A stretch of 27,104 nucleotides of DNA from Bacteroidales bacterium. GTDB lineage: Bacteria; Bacteroidota; Bacteroidia; Bacteroidales; Paludibacteraceae. The DNA lies in NCBI GenBank assembly GCA_900766775.1, contig CAAFXN010000128.1, forward strand, positions 1-27,104. The letters are read 5' to 3'. Of this stretch, positions 8,481 to 15,719 are shown one piece after another; the stretch's first letter is position 1; each line of letters starts with the position of its first letter. The translations under genes and the position numbers were made by a program. The notes beneath the pieces are model-generated. The model did not search any database. It was not told where the DNA came from and worked only from the letters and a program-made list of their open reading frames with translations.

Positions 8481-10313
8481 TCATTTTATCATCTGACCGC
8501 TTATTGTATATTCCTGTCCGTTGCAGAGAATCACTATTTGTTCGTTGCGGAGTAGTTTGCGACATCCGCTGTGGCTGGAAGATATATTCTCTATGGCTTG
8601 CCCACGCCGAACGCAGGTCAGTTTGATGGTAATGCTGGTTTGGCTGCCGGTGAATAGGAAGGACAGTGCATTCACGACGGGTGCTGCGGAGTGGTCAAAA
8701 TAATAAGTTATCCACTGGTCATCACCTTCATCTCGGTGCGTGAATCCGTATTGTTCATCGGTATAGGTTACGTTATTCCAGATATGCAGGTTCGCATCCG
8801 TCTCAAAACTATTGCAGTATCCCCGTATCTCCGCGTGTGTTACTTGGAGGTCGGCAGGAATGTGAATAGTATAAAGTACGTCTGCGGAATAACGGATGGT
8901 GTTCTGCTTTGCCGACGAATAGCCTGCCCCGCTCTCATTGGTGATGAAGAAGGCGTTATTGAAAGTAAAGGTCAAGTCGCCGCTCGCTGAGACACAAGTC
9001 TCTGCCGAAAGGGTATAGATACCATCTTCGTGCATGCTGAATTTTGCCAGCCAAGCAGGGTAATCTACTTCAATGACGCGCTGACACCATGAGCCGATAT
9101 ATTGGTAATTGGCGCGGTTGGTGGGCAGAAGGGAGGTGTAATAAGGACATCCTTTGCTGTCGAAGGCGATAGGCGAATCCTCGTAGTTGTAGAGGAAACG
9201 ATAATACATGTGCTGGATGGTGTCTTTGTAGATAGCGTAGATGGGTTGGTACGCCTTGGCTGCGTCATAGTTGGCACGTGCCAACTCCTCTTCCGTATAG
9301 GTATAGGTAACGCCCTTGTAGGTATAGGAGCGTTTCTTGCCTCGAGCCTTGAGTTTGTTGAAGAACTTGTTATAGACCTGTGTGCCTGTGTTACCGCCTA
9401 TCTGGATGAAGCGTCCCCAGAGGTGGGTACCTTTCTGCTCGATAATCTTTCGGTCGGGCTCACCTTGGGCGTTGGTGTAGTCCACCACGGCGTGGTCTGC
9501 TATCTTATGCGCTTCGAGCCAGTTGACGGCAGCGGTGATACGCGTCTTCAGTTCTTCTGAGGGGTTGTCTATCGTCATGAGGAAAGAAAGCAGATTGGCG
9601 GACTCGTACCCTGAGATAGAGGGGAGTTCGTGGGGACGCCCCTCGGTAGGCAGATAGGGTGCGACCGTATCGTGCTGCGCACACCAGCCCGCGTAGGTAC
9701 CGTCTATGTTGACCTGGCAATTGAGGATACATTGCAGTCCGCGGTTGAAGGCGTTTTCACATTGCGTGCGTGTGGTGGCATCGGTGATGTTCTGGAAGTT
9801 GCCTTGGTTCGAATAGATGTCGCGCAACAACTTCATGACGTTGGTCATGAGGTCATCATTGAAGGTGATATAGTCCTGATAACCGTTGTCATTCGTCAGC
9901 GGCAGGTACTGCGACCACCCGCCGCAAGACTTTTGCGCGGTGAAAATCATCTGCAATCCGCGCAAGAAAGCCTGACGATAGTGTTCTTTGTTCGTTGCTT
10001 TCCATACGCGTGCGAGAAAACGCATCTCTTGCGTGGTGGCAACGTTGTCAAGACACGAACGACCGTTCTTCTCGCTAATGAGTCGTTTGTAGTCAGCGCT
10101 CGAGAGCATGTGCAGTTGGTCGTTTTTCATCCATCCGCCGTTGGTTTTCTGCACGGCAATAACCGTATCCGCTATGCCTTGCGCCTCAGCGGAGCCGTAC
10201 CACTCAGCGGGCATCTGACCGCTGCATACAGCCGACCAAGAAAGGTCTCTGACGCCGGCAAAGAGCGATTGGGCAATAAGCAACGGAACGATTATGAATA
10301 AGAACTTTTTCAT
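8481..10313 (-). CDS. Pectate lyase, polysaccharide lyase family 10, with C-terminal accessory module and tail
   Basis: This 610-residue enzyme would cleave de-esterified polygalacturonate by beta-elimination. Residues 1-19 are a signal peptide. The PL10 domain spans about 24-420, with QKTNGGWMKND (55-65), ATTQEMRFLARV, GCGGWSQY in a related form (KSCGGWSQYLPL), YITFNDDLMTNVMKLLRDI, and WCAQHDTVAPYLPTEG followed by RPHELPSISGYESANLLSFLM from about residue 208. Residues about 465-565 form a beta-rich module resembling ones in neighbouring proteins. The tail contains NEQIVILCNGQEYTISG. The ATG at 10313 overlaps the upstream stop as ATGA, which fixes the start and suggests translational coupling; an in-frame Met at 10343 lies inside the upstream gene and is rejected. 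It is a tandem paralogue of the gene at 10310-11971. Confidence 0.9.
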   Translation of the reverse strand: MKKFLFIIVPLLIAQSLFAGVRDLSWSAVCSGQMPAEWYGSAEAQGIADTVIAVQKTNGGWMKNDQLHMLSSADYKRLISEKNGRSCLDNVATTQEMRFLARVWKATNKEHYRQAFLRGLQMIFTAQKSCGGWSQYLPLTNDNGYQDYITFNDDLMTNVMKLLRDIYSNQGNFQNITDATTRTQCENAFNRGLQCILNCQVNIDGTYAGWCAQHDTVAPYLPTEGRPHELPSISGYESANLLSFLMTIDNPSEELKTRITAAVNWLEAHKIADHAVVDYTNAQGEPDRKIIEQKGTHLWGRFIQIGGNTGTQVYNKFFNKLKARGKKRSYTYKGVTYTYTEEELARANYDAAKAYQPIYAIYKDTIQHMYYRFLYNYEDSPIAFDSKGCPYYTSLLPTNRANYQYIGSWCQRVIEVDYPAWLAKFSMHEDGIYTLSAETCVSASGDLTFTFNNAFFITNESGAGYSSAKQNTIRYSADVLYTIHIPADLQVTHAEIRGYCNSFETDANLHIWNNVTYTDEQYGFTHRDEGDDQWITYYFDHSAAPVVNALSFLFTGSQTSITIKLTCVRRGQAIENISSSHSGCRKLLRNEQIVILCNGQEYTISGQMIK

Positions 10314-11971
10314 TTGCAATAAACATGTATAACAACACAACACTGTGCTTCGCTGAAAGTCAACGCAAGGCCATCGGTCGGTTCATCGAACTCTATCACA
10401 TGCGTCGTATAGACGGGATTATAATTCTTGCCGGGAAACGTATAATGAACAGGTTGTCCGTTGATGGCACTCAATAGCGATGCCTGTTCGCTGTTTGAGA
10501 AACCATGTACCACGACGCGCACTGCCTGTTTCCCTTCGGGAAGAGCAACGGCATGCTCGCAGGGTGCCAGTTTGATGGTTCCCAAACGGGCGTTGCTGTA
10601 GTCTTTTCCTTGGGTGTTGGAGAGCATGTCTTTGGTTACAACAATCTGCGTCCAACCTTTGGCAGCAGCCTCTGCCGCGCCATCCGTTAATTCTTTCCAT
10701 ACGGGATACTCGCCGTAGATAACTTCCCAACACCAGTTGCCGAGGAATTGGTATTTGAAGCGGTTGGCTGCCATGAGGGATGTACGCTGCGGAACACCCT
10801 GCCAGTCGATGATAGGCGGGGTATCTTCATAGTTGTACAGATAGCGGTAGTAAAGGTTCTGGAGCGTATCTTTGTAAATACCGTAAACGGGCTGATAGGC
10901 ACGCGAGGGGTCATAGGACTCGCGGGCGTTGTCCGCTTCCATGTATTTGTATTCGCGTCCTTTATAGACCACTTTGCGGGTTTTGTTGCGTGCCTCCAGA
11001 TGTTTCACAAGGAGTTTCTGGGTCTTCTTGGCAGTCTTTCCTCCGAGTTGCACAAAGCGTCCCCAAAGGGCGTTACCGGGTTGGTCCACTATGCAACGGT
11101 CGTCTTCGCCATTCGCATTGACACACTTCTCAAGGGCTTTGTTTTCGAGTTTATGTGCATCGAGCCACGCGCAGGCATCGCTGATACATTTCTGCAACTC
11201 GGGGGAAGGGTTCTCCACCGACATCAGGAACTCCAGCAGTGCTGCCGATTCGGCGCAGCAGAACGCGGGTAGTTCGTGCGGACGTCCCTCGGTAGGCAGA
11301 TAAGGAGCCACCGTGTCGTGCTGCGCACACCAGATGGACTTGACCCCTTCGTCATCAATCTGACAACGGATGATACAGTCAAGTCCACGCCGGAAAGCCA
11401 TGCGGCATCGTTCGCGTGTGGCTTCATCGACGAGGTCTTGGAAGTGTCCCTTGTTCTCATACACATCCCGCAAGAGTAGCATGACATTGGTCATCAAATC
11501 GTCGTTGAAGGTGATATAGTCCTGATAACTACCCTTACCGGAGAGGGGCCAGTATTGGCTCCATCCGCCACAACCTTTCTGTGCCGCAAGTATCATCTCC
11601 AATGCTCGTAAGAACGACTGACGGTAGCGTTCATCCTTATGATAATAGTACACATGGGCGAGGAAACGCATCTCTTGGGTAGTAGCATAGTTGTCGAGGC
11701 ACGAATGGTCTTTCTTCTTGCGCATGAGGTCCAGCATCCGGTCCTCGGTCAACTTATGCATCTGGTCATTCTTCATCCAACCGCCATTGGTTTTTTGAAC
11801 AGCCATCACTACCTCGGCTATCTGGCGGGCTTTATCCGAAGCATACCACTCTTCGGGCATGCGACCTTGGCACACGTGCCCCCACTTCTGCTGCTCCAAC
11901 GGCTTAGGCTCCGCAGCCCATACGGACCACGAAGCCATGACAGCCATCAGCAATATACCCAATTTTCTCAT
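10310..11971 (-). CDS. Pectate lyase, polysaccharide lyase family 10 (tandem paralogue)
   Basis: This 553-residue protein is a second PL10 pectate lyase. Residues 1-20 are a signal peptide (MRKLGILLMAVMASWSVWAA). The catalytic domain has the same landmarks as its neighbour: QKTNGGWMKND, ATTQEMRFLAHV, KGCGGWSQYWPL, YITFNDDLMTNVMLLLRDV, and WCAQHDTVAPYLPTEG followed by RPHELP. After ELP the two differ: FCCAESAALL here against SISGYESANLL in the other copy. Residues about 460-553 are a beta-rich module ending CVVIHVYCK, and the short C-terminal tail of its neighbour is missing. Its ATG shares one base with the CE8 stop (TAATG), and its TGA overlaps the next ATG by 4 bases, so the three pectinolytic genes are tightly coupled. 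The pair probably arose by tandem duplication and may differ in chain-length preference or location. Confidence 0.9.
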   Translation of the reverse strand: MRKLGILLMAVMASWSVWAAEPKPLEQQKWGHVCQGRMPEEWYASDKARQIAEVVMAVQKTNGGWMKNDQMHKLTEDRMLDLMRKKKDHSCLDNYATTQEMRFLAHVYYYHKDERYRQSFLRALEMILAAQKGCGGWSQYWPLSGKGSYQDYITFNDDLMTNVMLLLRDVYENKGHFQDLVDEATRERCRMAFRRGLDCIIRCQIDDEGVKSIWCAQHDTVAPYLPTEGRPHELPAFCCAESAALLEFLMSVENPSPELQKCISDACAWLDAHKLENKALEKCVNANGEDDRCIVDQPGNALWGRFVQLGGKTAKKTQKLLVKHLEARNKTRKVVYKGREYKYMEADNARESYDPSRAYQPVYGIYKDTLQNLYYRYLYNYEDTPPIIDWQGVPQRTSLMAANRFKYQFLGNWCWEVIYGEYPVWKELTDGAAEAAAKGWTQIVVTKDMLSNTQGKDYSNARLGTIKLAPCEHAVALPEGKQAVRVVVHGFSNSEQASLLSAINGQPVHYTFPGKNYNPVYTTHVIEFDEPTDGLALTFSEAQCCVVIHVYCK

Positions 11972-14900
11972 TATAACCGTTTTCCTATAATAGTATATGT
12001 CTTGCCGTCTCGAAGAATGAGCAACTGACCATCCTTCATCACCTTAGTACATTGTACAGCCTCTTCTGCGTTCTCCATTCCTGTTGCCGTGGCTTTATAG
12101 GTTACTGCTGCGGAAGCGGTGCCGAGGCCTCCGAAGCGGTTGGCTGCCTTCACGCTATATTGCCCCGAGACAGTTAGGGAACAGGTGGCAGCGGTAGTCT
12201 GCGCAAAGAACGCGCCGTCTTTGAATACAACATAGAGCATCGCATCCTCTACGTCATCCCATGTCATCACCGCTCCATTCAGCACGACGTTCGTCGGTGC
12301 TGCCACTTGTGCTGCCAAAGCCGCAGCGTCCCATGCGTCGGTACCGCCAAGGACATTGCGTGCCGTGAAAGCGGCAGCCTCTTCCTCGGTCAGAATCGGC
12401 GTGTACTTGTTGGTGGAAGAGGGCGAGTTTTGACGACCACTCACATCCACAGCATTGCCTTCAGCATTTACGGAGCCGTACTCATAGAAGTGGGTCGGCA
12501 GGGTGCTCATAGTGGTCCATCCGGCTGCGGCAGGCAGCACCTCCATCGTGGTGTGCAGGAAGTTAGCACGCGGCTCGTTCTGCCACGGACGACCTAAGTA
12601 GTACGACCCATCCGTTATTAGAGTCGCGCCATCCATGGGTTTGATGGTACAATGGTCGAACACATATCCCCAGCGGTGAGAAGCGTTGGTGGAGGGTGCG
12701 GCAATCACATTGCCACCGCGGTTCTCTAATACAAGGTCGGTGTGGTAATAATAGTTATCACCTCCGCCGCAGATGAAGTCCACCGTTCCGTGGATAGCGC
12801 AGTCCTCGAAATAAGCGCGATGACCGGTTACCTGGGTGTCTTGGTTGGAGAGCATACGCACGTTCTTCATGATGGTCTTGTCGCCGCCATAGATAGCCAC
12901 TGCTACCCCGCCGTTGAAAAGACCGTTGCCGTAGTCATGGATGTTCTTCACCGTCAGGTCCTGCAGATAGAATCCGCTACGGTCGCGCAGGTTAAGTACC
13001 GGATTGCTGATACCATCAGTCTCTCCATAGAGAATCACGCCATCGCGACTCTCACCGATGAGCGATACATTGTAGCACTTGAGTTGTACCAACGATTTGC
13101 CCGTGCCTACCTCCGTACCAAGGTTGTACGCACCATTCTTGATGAAGATAGTCTTGCGCTCGGCTGTAACCGAGGTGTTGGATGCATTAACCTCCTTGAA
13201 GGCATCCATCAGTTCATCGACAGTGCTTACTACATAGTCATATCCCGCCTTTTCCACTGCCTCTTTGGCAGGTATATTCACCGCTACCTCGATAGCCGTC
13301 GTCGTAGCGTTGCCATAGGTGTCTTGAACGGCTCCCACAGCAATGGTCAGCGTGTTGTTCGATGCGTATGCCAAGTCCCATGCCGTGAAGTAGAGCGTAG
13401 CAGCACCGCCCTGAGCCGTTACCGTATTGCCTCCAATAGTAGCGGTTACATCGTTGGCTATCACTCGGTCGAAGGTCAGCGCCACCACTGCATCGTTGTC
13501 GTTGATGGTAACGCTCTCTGCCGTCTTCACGGGTGCAGTAGTCGGTGCCACTTTGACGGTTGTCAACTCAATCCAGCACATCGGCTGACCTTTCTTAGGC
13601 AGTTCGAACACGATATTTTTGCCTGCCGTATGACCTTCTATATTGACCACGAGGTCATATTTGTCTCCCTCCGTGCTGTTGTAGAACTTGTTCTCCGTCG
13701 GGATATAGGCTGTAGCGCCTTCCGAGGTTACAGATTGCAGGCGGGCGTCGTTGCCTGCGTAGTTATTGCAGCACTCCTTGAAAATCAACTGCTTGACGGC
13801 AATATCAGCCGGCACAGAGATAGTATAGTTGCTGCCGTTCATCTTGAAATACTGGTTGTAGCCGTCCAGACTCGTTGTGGTAAGGGTATAAACGCCATTC
13901 GTCCACACGCCGTCTGCGCGCTCGCCTTCGTTGTGTTTGATAGCCACAGCCGTCTCTTCGCCGGTAGGAGCATAAATGTGTACATTGTTCAGTACCAGTT
14001 TGTAGTCGCGTGTAATTGTGCCGCCTCCTATGGAACCATGGATGATATAAGTGTATGTATTGCCATCTACTATCGGTTCCCCGACAGTTGCGTTCATTTC
14101 GTCAATCTGTACCGCTGCTACCGTTGGTTTCGAAGTATAGCAACTTGCCACGGTTGCGGTATAACCGGTCTCGCTATTGTTAATATCCGCCAATACATCC
14201 ACTACTGCACCATCCACCGTTACACGGGTCAACGATATTTCTCCTATCCGAGATACTCGATAGGTGTAGGTAGATTTCGGAGCGGTGCAACCATCATTGG
14301 GAGTCAAAGTAAAAGTAACATCCGTGTATTTGTTATGAGCCGGTACGGGAATAGTAAAGTTATTGCCGTCTTTGGTTACCGCAACCATACCCCCTTCATC
14401 ATCCACCGCCGTAGCCGTTACCGTACCGTTTTCCACGCTCAATCCAATAGTTATGTTTTCCGCTGCAAAGTTGTACGGCAAATAGCATTTCCAATCTGTT
14501 TCATCGCCGGCAGCAGTAGTCTGTCCGTCAATCGTTGCGTCCGTTATTGCAGCCCGCGCGCCGTCAATACTAAGACTTAATGCCTTATAATTGCAGAGGA
14601 AATTGGCAGTGGTAGAAACCGTCATCTTCATGGATTTGTATCCAGCTTTTATATTTCCCAATTCAAAAGAAGTAGCATTGTCCAGACCTTTACAAACATC
14701 TTGAGTAATGGCAATATCCTTATTCACCTCTATATTTCCGGAACTAAGGTCTGCTATCTGCACATTCAAGGTGCCGTCACCATAGTATGTTAAGCCGATA
14801 TTCAGCGTAGCCGTTCCATCATAAGTCGCATACAATGAAGGATAATACGCACTTGCACCATTACTCATATAACCCACATTACCCGCGCTCTCTATTCTTG

Positions 14901-15444
14901 CGGTTTGGTATGTTCCTTTACTCAGTGTAATATCCCCAGGCATTTCATCCAAGGTGGCGAGATAAGCCGATTTATTATATACACCGATACTGCCTAAGTT
15001 GCCTACATAACTGCCACTATTAGCAAAAGAGAACTGCAACGAAACAGTTCCTGCCGGTACGGTACCCAAGTCAAACACATGCTTCGTAACGGGAGTCCAA
15101 GCACCGGTATTTTCGATAGATACAGCACCTGTCGTGTAGATGTCCGATGTGCCATCATTCAGCGTAACGGTTACATTAGGGTTGCTGGCATTGTTATTTC
15201 CCGTTAGGAAAGTCAATACCATCTCTTGTGCGGACTCGTTCGTCAGCGTAAATGTAGCCGTTGCGCCGTTTTGTATGCTTCCCAAATTGCCACCATCATT
15301 ATTATTGATGTTTCCCGTGGTAGCAGACTCGCTGGTAGTTAAATAATTGCCGGTAGTTAGCGGAATAGCGATTGTTCCCGCCAATAGTCTTACACTGCCT
15401 GCCAGCAATAGGGCAAGCAAGAGGATTGATTTCATGTTTTTCAT
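11971..15444 (-). CDS. Large multidomain pectin methylesterase, carbohydrate esterase family 8
   Basis: This 1157-residue enzyme should remove methyl esters from pectin, making it a substrate for the PL10 lyases. Residues 1-23 are a signal peptide. Residues about 24-300 look like two carbohydrate-binding-type beta-sandwiches (SGSYVGNLGSIGVYNK closes the first). Ig-like segments follow, and residues about 530-632 are a module resembling those on the PL10 proteins. The CE8 beta-helix spans about 735-1045 with the full catalytic set: Gln868 and Asp869 in SNQDTQVTG, Asp889 in GTVDFICGG, and Arg952 in YLGRPW. A fibronectin-like segment and a tail with DGQLLILRDGKTYTIIG end the protein. CE8 domains are usually about 300 residues, so most of this protein is accessory. 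It is the first gene of the operon. Start 15444 is used; an in-frame Met three codons later (15435) is also possible. Confidence 0.92.
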   Translation of the reverse strand: MKNMKSILLLALLLAGSVRLLAGTIAIPLTTGNYLTTSESATTGNINNNDGGNLGSIQNGATATFTLTNESAQEMVLTFLTGNNNASNPNVTVTLNDGTSDIYTTGAVSIENTGAWTPVTKHVFDLGTVPAGTVSLQFSFANSGSYVGNLGSIGVYNKSAYLATLDEMPGDITLSKGTYQTARIESAGNVGYMSNGASAYYPSLYATYDGTATLNIGLTYYGDGTLNVQIADLSSGNIEVNKDIAITQDVCKGLDNATSFELGNIKAGYKSMKMTVSTTANFLCNYKALSLSIDGARAAITDATIDGQTTAAGDETDWKCYLPYNFAAENITIGLSVENGTVTATAVDDEGGMVAVTKDGNNFTIPVPAHNKYTDVTFTLTPNDGCTAPKSTYTYRVSRIGEISLTRVTVDGAVVDVLADINNSETGYTATVASCYTSKPTVAAVQIDEMNATVGEPIVDGNTYTYIIHGSIGGGTITRDYKLVLNNVHIYAPTGEETAVAIKHNEGERADGVWTNGVYTLTTTSLDGYNQYFKMNGSNYTISVPADIAVKQLIFKECCNNYAGNDARLQSVTSEGATAYIPTENKFYNSTEGDKYDLVVNIEGHTAGKNIVFELPKKGQPMCWIELTTVKVAPTTAPVKTAESVTINDNDAVVALTFDRVIANDVTATIGGNTVTAQGGAATLYFTAWDLAYASNNTLTIAVGAVQDTYGNATTTAIEVAVNIPAKEAVEKAGYDYVVSTVDELMDAFKEVNASNTSVTAERKTIFIKNGAYNLGTEVGTGKSLVQLKCYNVSLIGESRDGVILYGETDGISNPVLNLRDRSGFYLQDLTVKNIHDYGNGLFNGGVAVAIYGGDKTIMKNVRMLSNQDTQVTGHRAYFEDCAIHGTVDFICGGGDNYYYHTDLVLENRGGNVIAAPSTNASHRWGYVFDHCTIKPMDGATLITDGSYYLGRPWQNEPRANFLHTTMEVLPAAAGWTTMSTLPTHFYEYGSVNAEGNAVDVSGRQNSPSSTNKYTPILTEEEAAAFTARNVLGGTDAWDAAALAAQVAAPTNVVLNGAVMTWDDVEDAMLYVVFKDGAFFAQTTAATCSLTVSGQYSVKAANRFGGLGTASAAVTYKATATGMENAEEAVQCTKVMKDGQLLILRDGKTYTIIGKRL

Positions 15445-15504
15445 TGCAATATCTTTATTTGTTGATTAGTTGTTTATTCGTTCTTCCTTACGTCCAAATC
15501 AGCA

Positions 15505-15548
15505 TTGACTGTCGGTTGACCGTCGGCTGACTGTCGGCTGACTGTCGG
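15505..15548 (-). repeat. Tandem array of four 11-bp units in the pectin-operon leader
   Basis: Four contiguous 11-bp units read on the plus strand TTGACTGTCGG, TTGACCGTCGG, CTGACTGTCGG and CTGACTGTCGG. They lie 60 to 104 bases upstream of the CE8 start and downstream of the predicted transcription start, so they would be transcribed into the leader of the pectin operon. CTGTC/GACAG segments could form small hairpins. The period of one helical turn also allows stacked protein sites on one DNA face. The function is unknown. Confidence 0.7.
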
Positions 15549-15587
15549 TATTGACAGCATTAGGGTTTGCCATTTCCAATTGCGTTG

Positions 15588-15617
15588 CAAAGATAACACT
15601 ATTATCGCACATACAAG
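15588..15617 (-). promoter_or_regulatory. Predicted promoter of the pectin operon
   Basis: On the minus strand TATCTTTG (15595-15588) matches the Bacteroidetes -7 consensus TAnnTTTG. An imperfect -33 element, CTTG (15617-15614), lies 18 bases upstream. The predicted start near 15581 leaves a leader of about 137 bases before CE8. The weak -33 box, with operator-like repeats immediately upstream, suggests dependence on an activator. Confidence 0.65.
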
Positions 15618-15620
15618 TGG

Positions 15621-15658
15621 AATAATTCACCAAAAGGTTGGAAATACACACCAATAGG
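15621..15658 (-). promoter_or_regulatory. Candidate AraC-type operator: two half-sites 21 bp apart
   Basis: CACCAAAAGG (15628-15637) and CACCAATAGG (15649-15658) differ at one base and are exactly 21 bp apart. Taken as 17-bp half-sites (15621-15637 and 15642-15658) they agree at 12 positions. The proximal copy lies next to the -33 element. Two direct 17-bp half-sites with a 21-bp period beside the -35 region is the arrangement known for AraC at araI. The nearby AraC-domain regulator (18991-21450) is the likely binder; this is an inference. Confidence 0.6.
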
Positions 15659-15672
15659 CAGTTTTTACACAC

Positions 15673-15701
15673 AAAAGAAACGCCCGAAGGACGTTTCTTT
15701 T
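15673..15701 (-). terminator. Rho-independent terminator after the GH3 gene
   Basis: The inverted repeat 15673-15685 with 15689-15701 forms a 13-bp stem with one mismatch around a GAA loop. Its outer ends are A/T runs, giving a U-rich end (TTTCTTTT) in the minus-strand transcript. It begins 19 bases past the GH3 stop codon and separates GH3 from the pectin operon, so CE8 needs its own promoter. Confidence 0.8.
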
Positions 15702-15719
15702 GCTCTAATCGCTAAACGA

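Noticed and set aside
12742..14580. 612-codon open frame on the plus strand
   Set aside because: It is fully antisense to the CE8 gene, has no recognisable domain or signal peptide, and is explained by codon bias of the real gene.
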